Assembly: GCF_014384745.1 (NCBI RefSeq)
Contig: NZ_JACRSO010000004.1
Location: 186,001 to 250,000, forward strand
Source: Luoshenia tenuis
Lineage (GTDB): Bacteria > Bacillota > Clostridia > Christensenellales > GCA-900066905
Length of the DNA: 64,000 bases
Direction: 5' to 3'
Shown here piece after piece: positions 17,882-25,718 of the stretch. Position numbers and translations under genes: made by a program. Numbering within the stretch: position 1 is the first letter of the stretch; the number at the start of each line of letters is the position of its first letter. A model generated the notes under the pieces. It was not told where the DNA came from and ran no database searches. It saw only the letters and a list, made by a program, of their open reading frames with translations.

Positions 17882-18655
17882 TTACCGGCTGCCGATTATC
17901 AGCACCCAGCGCTGGTCAAAATAAAGCTGCCCCTCCCGTAAATACGGGGCAAATCCGGTCTTCTCCCCGCCCGCCAGCTCGCACTGCATCAGCGCTGTGA
18001 TCTGCGCGCGCACCGGCTGGGGCGTTTGGGTCAGCTCCATCCAGTTCTCAAGGGCTACCGGGATGGGCGTGCTCTGGCAGCGCTCCACCCGCAGGCCGTT
18101 TTGCGCGTACAGCGCCCGCAGCTCCTCTGCGCTGCGGTTCTTTATGTGGGAAGGGTCCCGCAGGGTCTCGATCCGGTCCTCCACCGCCCGCAGGGGCTGG
18201 GCCGCCGCCTCCATGTCGATCAGCACCAGCCGCCCGCCGGGCTTTAGCACCCGCGCCATCTCCTGGAAGGGCCGCTCGATCTGCGTAAAGTGGTGGAAGG
18301 CCAGCCGCGAGACCACGATGTCAAAGCTGGCATCCAAAAAGGGCAGCTCCTCAGCATAGCCGATCACCGGGCGCAGGTTGCCGATCCCCTCCCGCGCGCA
18401 GGCTTCCCGCCCCACCTCCAGCATGGCGGGCGTGGCGTCTAGGCAGGTCACGCTGCGCGCATAGGGGGCCAGGGCCCGGCCGCAGGCGCAGGTACCGGCG
18501 GCCACCTCCAGCACATCCTCCCCCGCCTGCGGGGCGATGCAGGCCAGCGTATAATCCAGGTACTCCTTTTTGGAGAAGTTCATCTTGCCGCTCTCAAACG
18601 CCCTGGCCTGCACCCCGAAAGAGGCGCGAATCGCCTCCAGATTCTCCGGTTTCAT
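17882..18655 (-). CDS. Class I SAM-dependent methyltransferase (UbiE/Methyltransf_11 type)
   Basis: 257 residues. Motif I is VLEVAAGTCACGRALA (about residues 48-63, where GTG-type glycines are partly replaced by Cys). An acidic LDATP loop, VIGYAEELPFLDASFDIVVSRLAFHHF (motif II/III) and LKPGGRLVLIDM (motif IV) follow. These mark small-molecule methyltransferases of the UbiE/COQ5 kind; the substrate cannot be told. The ATG follows the TAG stop of the upstream ogt gene without a single intervening base, so the two are translationally coupled. The ribosome binding site (AAAGGAAG) lies inside the end of ogt. Pairing with an alkylation-repair gene is notable, but a functional link is only inferred. 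Confidence 0.88.
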   Translation of the reverse strand: MKPENLEAIRASFGVQARAFESGKMNFSKKEYLDYTLACIAPQAGEDVLEVAAGTCACGRALAPYARSVTCLDATPAMLEVGREACAREGIGNLRPVIGYAEELPFLDASFDIVVSRLAFHHFTQIERPFQEMARVLKPGGRLVLIDMEAAAQPLRAVEDRIETLRDPSHIKNRSAEELRALYAQNGLRVERCQSTPIPVALENWMELTQTPQPVRAQITALMQCELAGGEKTGFAPYLREGQLYFDQRWVLIIGSR

Positions 18656-19201
18656 CTATAACGCACTTCCTTTCTTCGGGCTGAACAGCCCGGTCATATC
18701 CGTTCCCTCCAGCTCCAACAGCGCCGCCTTGCGCCCTACGCCCCCGGCATAGCCGGTCAGGCTGCCATCCGCCCCCACCACCCGGTGGCAAGGCAGCAGG
18801 ATGGAGATGGGGTTGTGCCCCACTGCGCCCCCTACTGCCTGGGCCGAAAAGCGCGCCAGCCCCCTTTGCCGTCCGATGATCTGGGCGAGCTGCCCATAGG
18901 TCCGGGTCTGCCCGTAGGGGATCTGGGCCATCACCTGCCACACCGCCTGGCGGAAAGGGGAGCCTGCCGGTCGCAGCGGCGGGATAAACGCCGGCTCCCG
19001 CCCCGCAAAATAGACCTCCAGCCACCGGCGGGTCTGCGCGAACACCGGCAGTTCCCGCGCCTGTGCACCCTCGTCCAGCGTGGCGCCAAAGTACTTTTGC
19101 CCGTCAAACCACAGCCCGGTCAGCGCCTCCCCATCGCTGGACAGGGTGATCTCCCCCAGCGGCGAGGCGGCATGTGCGATGTATTGCAACCTTTTTTCCA
19201 T
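18656..19201 (-). CDS. ogt: Methylated-DNA--protein-cysteine S-methyltransferase
   Basis: Suicide repair protein that takes the methyl group from O6-methylguanine or O4-methylthymine onto its own Cys. The active site PCHRV is present with the following G(A)DGSLTGYAGG. FRQAVWQVMAQIPYGQTRTYGQLA forms the DNA-binding helix region, and the Asn of VGHNPISILLPCHRV is conserved. Length 181 aa is normal for Ogt; there is no Ada-type N-terminal or AraC domain. Start choice: ATG at 19201 with GAGGGG upstream, rather than a start 48 bases further upstream that adds a charged leader. First gene of a two-gene operon, divergent from an AraC regulator that could control it. Confidence 0.94.
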   Translation of the reverse strand: MEKRLQYIAHAASPLGEITLSSDGEALTGLWFDGQKYFGATLDEGAQARELPVFAQTRRWLEVYFAGREPAFIPPLRPAGSPFRQAVWQVMAQIPYGQTRTYGQLAQIIGRQRGLARFSAQAVGGAVGHNPISILLPCHRVVGADGSLTGYAGGVGRKAALLELEGTDMTGLFSPKKGSAL

Positions 19202-19266
19202 AACCGTTCCCCTCTCCGTGCCTTTAACGTCCCTTTCCCGCGGTTCCATCTTCGATATTATGATCT

Positions 19267-19290
19267 TATCACATTAACGTGTGATATAAT
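19267..19290 (+). promoter_or_regulatory. Extended -10 promoter overlapped by a palindrome
   Basis: TATCACA (19267-19273) and TGTGATA (19280-19286) form a 7-bp inverted repeat with a six-base gap. The right arm overlaps an extended -10 (TGATATAAT, 19282-19290). A DNA-binding dimer here would block transcription of the AraC gene at 19351, so autorepression is a reasonable inference. The -35 is poor. Confidence 0.6.
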
Positions 19291-19350
19291 ATTAAATAAC
19301 CACCCTAAATTATCATAATATTGCAAAACTGGCATAAAGGGAGGCAACCC

Positions 19351-20229
19351 ATGTCTACAGCGCGCGAATCCTTTATCAACTCGGTCAACCTCAGGGCCGA
19401 AAGCGATTTTCCCTATCTGGTGCTGGATGTGGCTGCCGGGCGCGCCCATCCCCGCAACCCGGGCTTTCAGGTCATGCACTGGCATGAGGATCTGCAATTT
19501 ATCTACGTTTTAGAGGGCCGCGTCCAGCTCAGGACGCTGGATACGGCTCTGGCGCTGTCCGCGGGCGAAGGGTGCTTTATCAACCGCGATGTGGTGCATC
19601 ATGTGGCCCACAGTACGGATGGGCACTACAAGAGTTTTATCTTTCCCGCCTATTTTCTGGAGTTTTATCCCGGCAGCCCGGCCCGCGAGCTGGTATCCCG
19701 CATCGTAGGCCAGCCCCAGCTGCCGCTGCTGGCGCTGCGCCCCGACGGGCAGGATGCGGCGCTGGCCGTCCTGGCCCGTCTGGCCGCTCTGGAGGCGGAT
19801 CGGGGCCCGCTGTACCCCTATCAGGTCCTCTCCGCGCTGAGCGCGCTCTATCTGGCCCTTTTGCAGGGTGCGCCGGCCAAAGCCAGCCAGCCCTCCCCCG
19901 TCAGCGAGCGGATGCAGGCCTTTTTGCGCTATATCGCCGCCCATTTTGCCCAGGAGATCACCTTAGATCAGCTCTCCCGCAGCGCCAATGTCAGCAAGTC
20001 CGAGTGCCTGCGCTGCTTCAGGCTGAGCATGGGCACCACGCCCTACCGCTACCTGCTGGAATACCGCCTCTCCCGCGCCGAGGCCCTGCTGCGCCAGAGC
20101 GACCTGCCCATCGGCGAGATCGCCAGCCGGGTGGGGTTCCATCAGGTCAGCCACTTTGGCAAGTGTTTCCGCCAGCGGACCGGCTGCTCGCCCCGTGAGT
20201 ACCGCCGCAGGGGGCGCGGCGCCCTTTAG
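19351..20229 (+). CDS. AraC family transcriptional regulator with N-terminal cupin
   Basis: 292 residues. The N-terminal cupin-type ligand domain contains MHWHEDLQFIYVLEGRVQL (about residues 42-60) and GEGCFINRDVVHHV. The C-terminal AraC DNA-binding domain has two helix-turn-helix units (ITLDQLSRSANVSKSECLRCFRLSMGTTPYRYLLEYRL and PIGEIASRVGFHQVSHFGKCFRQRTGCSPREYR). Start choice: ATG at 19351 has AAGGGAGG six bases upstream. It is divergent from ogt and a methyltransferase and upstream of an anion permease on the same strand; either could be its target. The inducer is unknown. Confidence 0.9.
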   Translation: MSTARESFINSVNLRAESDFPYLVLDVAAGRAHPRNPGFQVMHWHEDLQFIYVLEGRVQLRTLDTALALSAGEGCFINRDVVHHVAHSTDGHYKSFIFPAYFLEFYPGSPARELVSRIVGQPQLPLLALRPDGQDAALAVLARLAALEADRGPLYPYQVLSALSALYLALLQGAPAKASQPSPVSERMQAFLRYIAAHFAQEITLDQLSRSANVSKSECLRCFRLSMGTTPYRYLLEYRLSRAEALLRQSDLPIGEIASRVGFHQVSHFGKCFRQRTGCSPREYRRRGRGAL

Positions 20230-20319
20230 GCCCCTTTCTCCTCTGCCGCATCCACGCTTGAGCCCGCCGCCCGCTTGTGGTAGGATATGGAGGGCCAACT
20301 GGTGGGAGGGAAGGTATTG

Positions 20320-21429
20320 ATGAAGAAAGTTCTGCGTTTTTGCCGGCGGGAAAAGCTGCTTTGCATCTCCGCCGCCCTGGCGCTGGCCAGCATGTTTGCC
20401 ATGCCGCCCAGCGCCGCCTACGCCGCGTATATCGACCTGCGGGTGCTGGGCCTTTTATGGTGCCTGATGGCCGTGGTGGCCGGCTTTCGAGCCTGCGGCA
20501 CCTTTGCCTGGATGACCGCGCGCCTGCTATCGGCCGCCCGCGGCAACGGGCGCGCGCTGGCCGTGGTGCTGGTGCTGCTGCCCTTTTTTACCGCCATGGC
20601 CGTCACCAACGACGTGGCGCTGATTGCCTTTGTGCCCTTTACCCTGGTGCTGTTAAAGCGGGCGGGGCAGGCCCGCGCGGCCATCCCCATCGTGGTGCTG
20701 CAGACCCTGGCCGCCAACCTGGGCAGCATGGCCACCCCGGTGGGCAACCCGCAAAACCTGTATCTGTACAGCTTTTACGGCCTGGATGCCGGCGGATTTT
20801 TCACCCTGCTGCTGCCGCCCGTCCTGCTCAGCCTCATCTGCCTTACCGCAGCCGCGCTGCCGGCGCTGCCCCGGGCGGTGCCCGTCCCCGCACTGGCCCC
20901 CGCGCCCCGGCCCGCCGCCCGGCTTTTGGCCCTGTACGGCGGGCTGTTCGCGCTTTGCCTGCTGTCCGTCTTCGGCCTTTTGCCCTGGTGGGTGTTGACC
21001 GGGCTGATCTTCATCGCCCTGCTGGGCTTTGACCGGGCGTTGCTGCGCGCGCCGGATTATGGGCTGCTGGCCACCTTTGTGTGCTTTTTCATCTTCTCGG
21101 GCAACCTGGGGCAGATCGCGTGGGTCCGCACCCTTTTGCAGGATCTGCTATCCCGCAGCACGCTTTTGACCGCCGCGCTGGCCAGCCAGTTTATCAGCAA
21201 CGTCCCCGCCGCCGTGCTGCTCTCCGGCTTTACCGCCAACTGGCAGGGGCTGCTGCTGGGGGTCAACATCGGCGGGCTGGGCACGCCCATAGCCTCTTTA
21301 GCCAGCCTGATCTCCCTTAAATTCTACCTGCGCGAGCCTGGCGCACAGCCGCTGCGTTACCTTGCGGCCTTTACCGGCGCCAACCTTATAGGCCTGCTGT
21401 TGCTTTTAGAGTTCGCCCTCTGCCTTTGA
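20320..21429 (+). CDS. Anion permease, SLC13/CitMHS (ArsB/NhaD-like) family
   Basis: 369 residues with about ten hydrophobic segments. Each half carries the family's conserved loop: LQTLAANLGSMATPVGNPQNLYLYS (about residues 127-151) and, in the second half, AALASQFISNVPAAVLLSGF and GVNIGGLGTPIASLASLISLKFY. These helix-break loops bind the carboxylate or anion and Na+ in SLC13/CitM/ArsB relatives. The early FFTAMAVTNDVALIAFVPF also fits. Predicted inner-membrane transporter of a dicarboxylate, citrate or other anion; the substrate is unknown. Start choice: ATG at 20320 with GGGAGGG upstream. It ends at a strong terminator shared with the convergent MATE gene. Confidence 0.87.
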   Translation: MKKVLRFCRREKLLCISAALALASMFAMPPSAAYAAYIDLRVLGLLWCLMAVVAGFRACGTFAWMTARLLSAARGNGRALAVVLVLLPFFTAMAVTNDVALIAFVPFTLVLLKRAGQARAAIPIVVLQTLAANLGSMATPVGNPQNLYLYSFYGLDAGGFFTLLLPPVLLSLICLTAAALPALPRAVPVPALAPAPRPAARLLALYGGLFALCLLSVFGLLPWWVLTGLIFIALLGFDRALLRAPDYGLLATFVCFFIFSGNLGQIAWVRTLLQDLLSRSTLLTAALASQFISNVPAAVLLSGFTANWQGLLLGVNIGGLGTPIASLASLISLKFYLREPGAQPLRYLAAFTGANLIGLLLLLEFALCL

Positions 21430-21455
21430 CCGGCCCCCTCTTTCTCCCAAACAGC

Positions 21456-21487
21456 AAGCGCCCCGGGCTTCTCGCCCGGGGCGCTTA
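21456..21487. terminator. Bidirectional terminator between convergent genes
   Basis: AAGCGCCCCGGGC / GCCCGGGGCGCTT, a perfect 13-bp stem with a five-base loop. Confidence 0.8.
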
Positions 21488-21490
21488 TTC

Positions 21491-22867
21491 CTACGCCTGG
21501 CCGCCGATCCCCCCCACAGCCCGCTCCCGCAGGGAACGGGCCTCTTTGTAGTAGGCGAAAAACAGAAACACCGCCGCCCCCAGCCAGGCCATGGGCTCGG
21601 CAAAGAAGATGCCAAAGTCCCCCATCAGGCGCGGCAATATCAGCGCCGTGCCCACCCGGCAGATAAACTCCATCACCCCGGATACCATGGCCGCCGTGGT
21701 ATTGCCCAGCCCCTGCAGGGCCGAGCGGTAGGCGTGCAGCAGGTAGAGCACGATCAGGTTACAGCACATGATAAACAGGTATTGGAAGGCGATGTCCACC
21801 ACCTGGCCCGCGTTCGCCTCCGTGGATGAAACGAACAGCGAGAGGATGGGCCGCCCCGCCAGGGAGACCAGTATCCCCGTGCCCACCGCCACCACGATGG
21901 AGAGCTTGACCATGCAGCGCATGCCCTCCCGAATGCGGTCGTGCCGCCCGGCGCCCAGGTTCTGGCCCATGTACGTGGTCATGGAGTAGCCAAAGGCGAT
22001 GGCCGCGCTCTCCATCAGGCCGTAGATCTTGTTGGTGGCCGTAAAGCCGGCGATGTATAAAAAACCCAGCCCGTTGAGGACCGATTGCACCACCATCCCG
22101 CCCACGGCGATAAAGGCGTTTTGCAGCGCCACCGGCAGCCCCAGCCGCCACAGCCGGCCCAAAAGCGGCCAATCCAGCGCAAAATCCGCCTTTTTCAGCC
22201 CCAGGGCCGGCATGCGCCGCATCACCAGCAGGCAGTAAAGGAAGGAGACCCCCTGCGCCAGCACCGTGGCCACCGCCGCCCCCACGATGCCCCAGTGGAA
22301 CACCATCACAAACAGCAGATCCAGCGCGATGTTGGTGCCCGCCGCCACCGCCATGGCGTAAAGCGGCGTCTTGCCATCCCCCAGCGCCCGCAGGATGCCC
22401 CCCGCCAGGTTATAGGCAAACACCACCGTCATCCCCCAAAACATGGTGGTGATGTATTCCATCGCCCCGGGGAAGATGTCCTCCGGCGTGCCCAGCAGGG
22501 TCAAAAGCGGCCGGGCCAGCCCCAGTCCCAGGGCCGTCAGCACCACCGATAGCCCCAGCCCCAGCACCACGCTCATGGCCACGCCCCGGCGCAGGCCCTG
22601 CAGATCCCCCGCGCCAAAGCGCTGGGCCGCCAGCACCGAGAAACCCTGGGCAAACCCCTGGGCCATCCACAGCAGCATCCAGCAGGTCCAGTCCGTGGCG
22701 CCCAGGGCCGCCAGCGCGTCCACGCCCACCCCCTGGCCCACCACGATGCCGTCCACCACCATGTAAAGCTGCTGGCCCATGTTGCCCAGCATCAGCGGCA
22801 GGGCAAAGGTCACGATCAGCTTCAGCGGCCGCCCGCTCGTCATATCCTTGACCCGTTGCACGCCCAT
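21491..22867 (-). CDS. MATE family efflux transporter
   Basis: Twelve-segment Na+ or H+ drug antiporter of the multidrug and toxin extrusion family, 458 residues. It starts with the usual MTSGRPLKLIVTFALPLMLGNMGQQLY. The internal two-fold repeat shows ILRALGDGKTPLYAMAVAAGTNIALDLLFV in the first half and ALQGLGNTTAAMVSGVMEFICRVGTALILP in the second. The start is either ATG at 22867, which abuts a GGGGAGGG, or GTG six bases downstream, which has better spacing from it. A separate ATG at 22843 would also leave the family N-terminus intact. It is convergent with the anion permease gene. It is distinct from the other MATE genes of the window at 30.0 and 41.1 kb. Confidence 0.94.
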   Translation of the reverse strand: MGVQRVKDMTSGRPLKLIVTFALPLMLGNMGQQLYMVVDGIVVGQGVGVDALAALGATDWTCWMLLWMAQGFAQGFSVLAAQRFGAGDLQGLRRGVAMSVVLGLGLSVVLTALGLGLARPLLTLLGTPEDIFPGAMEYITTMFWGMTVVFAYNLAGGILRALGDGKTPLYAMAVAAGTNIALDLLFVMVFHWGIVGAAVATVLAQGVSFLYCLLVMRRMPALGLKKADFALDWPLLGRLWRLGLPVALQNAFIAVGGMVVQSVLNGLGFLYIAGFTATNKIYGLMESAAIAFGYSMTTYMGQNLGAGRHDRIREGMRCMVKLSIVVAVGTGILVSLAGRPILSLFVSSTEANAGQVVDIAFQYLFIMCCNLIVLYLLHAYRSALQGLGNTTAAMVSGVMEFICRVGTALILPRLMGDFGIFFAEPMAWLGAAVFLFFAYYKEARSLRERAVGGIGGQA

Positions 22868-23037
22868 CCCTCCCCGTCTTATCGTCGATTTCGCGGGGAA
22901 ACGCTCCCCCCGCCGGATAATAATAACACTAAAAATAACTATTGTCAAAAGTTAAGATTCGGATCCCTCGCACCGGCGCAATTCCGGGTACAATGCCGCT
23001 ACCAGTTGCAACCCCCGCGCCCCGCCGCTCCACTGTC

Positions 23038-23395
23038 CTGTCATTCCGAACAGGGCTAGCGCCCCTTTAGCCGCTCATGCGCCGCGCGCTTCCTCGCGCC
23101 TTGTGCCCGCTAACTGCTGCGGTACCTTGTCATTCCGAGCAGGGCTAGCGTCCCTTTAGCCGCCCATGTGCCGCGCGCTTTCTCGCGCCTTGCGCCCGCT
23201 AACTGCTGCGGTACTCTGTCATTCCGAAGCCGCAGGCGAGGAATCTCTTTACACCCTCTTGGCCCCGCCCGCACCCCCTCCACCCGGATAAAGCGCCCGT
23301 CCCACCTCACTCCAGCTTCCCCCTTCTCCCTCGCCTCCCTCTGACGAGGGAGGTGGCAGGCATAGCCTGCCGGAGGGAGTGTCGCACGACCCGCG
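23038..23395. repeat. 89-bp tandem repeat and a double-hairpin repeat
   Basis: GTCATTCCGA begins at 23040, 23129 and 23218, exactly 89 bases apart, with GGGCTAGCG and CTAACTGCTGCGGTAC in each unit. A CCTCCCTC/GAGGGAGG double hairpin follows at about 23332-23385. Bases 22950-23037 hold nothing recognisable. Confidence 0.88.
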
Positions 23396-23454
23396 CTTAC
23401 CGGATACTGCCTCGCGCATTTGCTCTAAGCCGCCAGCGGCAGCAACGTTGCCCT

Positions 23455-24273
23455 CTAGCGCCTTTGCCGGTTCGCCCGCCGGTAGCCCATCGGCGCCACT
23501 CCGTACTTTTTGCGGAAGGCCTTGGTAAAGGCCGCGGGCAGGTTATACCCCACGCTGTAGCACACCTCGGTGACCGATAGGTCGGTCTGCTCCAGCAGCC
23601 CGGCGGCCGCCTCCAGCCGGGTATCGGCAATGTACCGGGCCGGGGACACCCCCCGTCCCGCCATGAATACTTTATAAAGATAGCTGCGGCTCAAGCCCAC
23701 CTGCCGGGCCACGTCCGCCACGGTGATCTCGTAGGGATAGTTATGGCGGATATAGGCCATGGCCCGGGCCAGATACCCGGGGCCCTCCCCCTGCGCGCCC
23801 GGCTCCCGGGCGATCAACCCAAAGGCGGAATAGGCCAGCCCCAGCAGCGCATAGTGCCCCTTGCCGGCGCCGGCGGCCTGGGCCAGCTCCCGCAGCGCCT
23901 CTCCAAAGGCCGGGCAGGGCTGCGGCAGGATGGGCTGCTCCCGGCTAAAGCCACAGGCGCGCAACATCTCCTCGGCGTCCTCCCCGTCCAGCCCCACCCA
24001 GCAATAGGTCCAGGGGTCCTGTCCGTCCGCGGCGTAGTAGGTGGATACCCCCGGCCAGATCAAAAACGCGTCCCCCGGGCCAAGGGCATAGGTATGCCCC
24101 TGGCAGGTAAACTGCCCCCGGCCTGATAGCACCGCGTGCACCAAAAAGTGCGCCCGAATGGCCGGCCCAAAGGCATGCCCCGGCGCGCAAGTCTGCTGCC
24201 CGCAGTGGTACAGCGCCAAAACGCTGCCCGCGGGCCGGTCCAGCAGAAAGTCGATCCCATCGATCACGCGCAT
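23455..24273 (-). CDS. AraC family transcriptional regulator (sugar-type)
   Basis: 272 residues. The N-terminal AraC-type cupin has FLVHAVLSGRGQFTCQGHTYALGPGDAFLIWPGVSTYYAADGQDPWTYCWVGLDG (described by its hallmarks GRGQF, GDAF, WTYCWVG), a form common in MsmR/RafR-like sugar regulators of Firmicutes. The C-terminal AraC domain has VADVARQVGLSRSYLYKVF and VTEVCYSVGYNLPAAFTKAFRKKYGVAPMGYR, with the typical P-x-x-YR end. No sugar transport or glycosidase gene is adjacent, so the target is unknown. The 5' side faces a separate promoter region of the zinc-ribbon gene at 24453. Confidence 0.9.
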   Translation of the reverse strand: MRVIDGIDFLLDRPAGSVLALYHCGQQTCAPGHAFGPAIRAHFLVHAVLSGRGQFTCQGHTYALGPGDAFLIWPGVSTYYAADGQDPWTYCWVGLDGEDAEEMLRACGFSREQPILPQPCPAFGEALRELAQAAGAGKGHYALLGLAYSAFGLIAREPGAQGEGPGYLARAMAYIRHNYPYEITVADVARQVGLSRSYLYKVFMAGRGVSPARYIADTRLEAAAGLLEQTDLSVTEVCYSVGYNLPAAFTKAFRKKYGVAPMGYRRANRQRR

Positions 24274-24380
24274 GCCCTTTCGCCCCCTTTTTCTCTAAGG
24301 ATAGCACGGCCCTTTCCCCACGTCCAGGGGGATACCCTGCTTCAAATTTACCAAGCAACATCTCCATATATACCTGTGTT

Positions 24381-24409
24381 TTGCCGTTCAGATTGTACTT
24401 TGGTATAAT
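24381..24409 (+). promoter_or_regulatory. Sigma-A promoter with extended -10
   Basis: TTGCCG (24381-24386), 17-bp spacer, TGGTATAAT with TATAAT at 24404-24409. About 35 bases from the start of transcription to the next start codon. Confidence 0.8.
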
Positions 24410-24452
24410 GTGTACAAAATATGTCGTATCTACCGCTCTGTGAGGAGATGCT

Positions 24453-24893
24453 ATGGGAGAATTTTATCGCTATAAATGTGATCAATGTGGATTTGAAAAA
24501 GAATTCCGTCTTGGCATTGGTTTTCTCTCCGGAGAGAAATATTTCGCCAAAAGCCAAGAAGCGAGTAACCAACTTAAAAATGAAGCCCTGGCTGGACAAC
24601 ATGGGCAATTGATCAAAACCATCGTGCGTTCCAGCTCACCAGATGAGCTGTTTTATTGCTGTGATGAACACCTTTATCAATGCGCACAATGTAAAAATTT
24701 GCTAAAGTGGCACAGCAAAAAAATTCTGGGCAACTGGTCTGTAAAAAACGGTTTTGCTTTCCTATTTGAAGCACACCAATCCTGCCCCGACTGCGCAAGC
24801 CATCACTTTAAACCGATCAGGACCACCTCTCCGATTTGTCCAGCATGTAAAGAGGCCATTGTTGACCTGATATGTTTGGGCTTTTGGGATTGA
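24453..24893 (+). CDS. Zinc-ribbon hypothetical protein
   Basis: 146 residues with four CxxC knuckles: CDQC (9-12), CAQC (about 77-80), CPDC (about 112-115) and CPAC (about 131-134). These would form two zinc ribbons separated by a 60-residue segment. The N-terminus MGEFYRYKCDQCGFEKEFRLGIG resembles small regulatory zinc-ribbon proteins, but I do not recognise the family. GAGGAG stands close before the ATG and a very good promoter precedes it. Base composition is clearly more A+T-rich than its neighbours, and an IS200 copy follows within 100 bases, so horizontal acquisition is likely. Confidence 0.72.
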   Translation: MGEFYRYKCDQCGFEKEFRLGIGFLSGEKYFAKSQEASNQLKNEALAGQHGQLIKTIVRSSSPDELFYCCDEHLYQCAQCKNLLKWHSKKILGNWSVKNGFAFLFEAHQSCPDCASHHFKPIRTTSPICPACKEAIVDLICLGFWD

Positions 24894-25079
24894 TACTCGC
24901 ATAAATTTGGGGCAGCGCATTATTGTTCCAGTATAACCTTGCTTCTCTCCTATACTCTATCCTTCCCCATACAATAAACATCCACCCGCCAAGCGGGTGG
25001 TATTTCATGTGCGGGCGAAGCCCTCTGCTCTTCGCGGGATGCGTAAACGCATAAATATGTCTGCCAACTGCGTATTCTG

Positions 25080-25541
25080 CTACCTGCAGCCCTTAAAAGG
25101 GCTGCCTTCAGGCATTGTTAACTGCTCTCCCAATTCATCCTCTTTTAATTGATTCTTGATGTATTCTGCTATCCTTCCCGCATTCTTCCCTGCTGTGTCT
25201 ACATAATATCCTTTGCACCAGAACTCTCTATTCCTATACTTATATTTCAGTTCCCCGAATTGCTCATACATCATTGTGCTACTCTTTCCTTTCAGGTATC
25301 CCATGAAGCTTGATACTGCTATCTTTGGCGGTATCTCCACCAGCATATGCACATGATCTGGGCATACTTCTGCTTGTATTATATTTACTCCTTTCCATTC
25401 GCATAGTTGTCTTAATATCTTCCCCACTGCTTCCCGTTTCTCTTGGTAAAACACTTTTCTCCTGTACTTTGGCGCAAATACTATGTGGTATTTGCAATTC
25501 CATCGGCTATGCGATAGACTATTAATATCATTTATACCCAT
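25080..25541 (-). CDS. tnpA: IS200/IS605 family transposase TnpA (HUH, single Tyr)
   Basis: 153-residue Y1 transposase that moves single-stranded DNA. The HUH metal motif is HVHMLV (about residues 63-68). The catalytic Tyr lies in the C-terminal helix IAEYIKNQ (Tyr at about 127, with Gln as third metal ligand). The N-terminus SRWNCKYHIVFAPKYRRK is characteristic of the family. Length is full and no disabling mutation is seen, so it may be active. The ribosome binding site lies inside a 14-bp inverted repeat (see the 25546-25607 entry). Confidence 0.95.
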   Translation of the reverse strand: MGINDINSLSHSRWNCKYHIVFAPKYRRKVFYQEKREAVGKILRQLCEWKGVNIIQAEVCPDHVHMLVEIPPKIAVSSFMGYLKGKSSTMMYEQFGELKYKYRNREFWCKGYYVDTAGKNAGRIAEYIKNQLKEDELGEQLTMPEGSPFKGCR

Positions 25542-25545
25542 ATGT

Positions 25546-25607
25546 AAACTCCCTTTGCTTTCTTTGTGCAGTTGGCAGACTACACTTTATTTTAGCAAAG
25601 GGAGTTT
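25546..25607 (-). promoter_or_regulatory. Inverted repeat hiding the tnpA ribosome binding site
   Basis: AAACTCCCTTTGCT (25546-25559) and AGCAAAGGGAGTTT (25594-25607) are perfectly complementary. In the mRNA the 3' arm contains AAAGGGAG just upstream of the tnpA ATG, so the stem would block translation of tnpA. This resembles the known leader structure of IS200. Confidence 0.8.
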
Positions 25608-25664
25608 TCTTCTTCTTCGCCATAGGCTCTTTTGAACCACGCGTCTAACGCGTGGTTTTCTTTA

Positions 25665-25700
25665 CAAAAAACCCCCGGGCCTTCTCGCCCGGGGGCCTTA
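25665..25700 (-). terminator. Terminator of nhaC
   Basis: Minus strand: GGCCCCCGGGC / GCCCGGGGG arms, five-base loop, then TTTTTT. Confidence 0.85.
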
Positions 25701-25718
25701 CTTGTCCTTATCGCGGCC

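Larger units (their letters stand above)
24975..25660 (-). mobile_element. IS200-type insertion sequence (tnpA only)
   Basis: The element carries one transposase gene and no accessory tnpB. Its ends carry subterminal hairpins and no inverted repeats, as usual for the IS200/IS605 group: CCACCCGC/GCGGGTGG at 24983-25000 on the tnpA 3' side, and AACCACGCG/CGCGTGGTT at 25634-25656 on the tnpA 5' side. Exact ends cannot be fixed without an empty-site comparison; the limits given are the hairpins plus a few bases. Confidence 0.8.
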
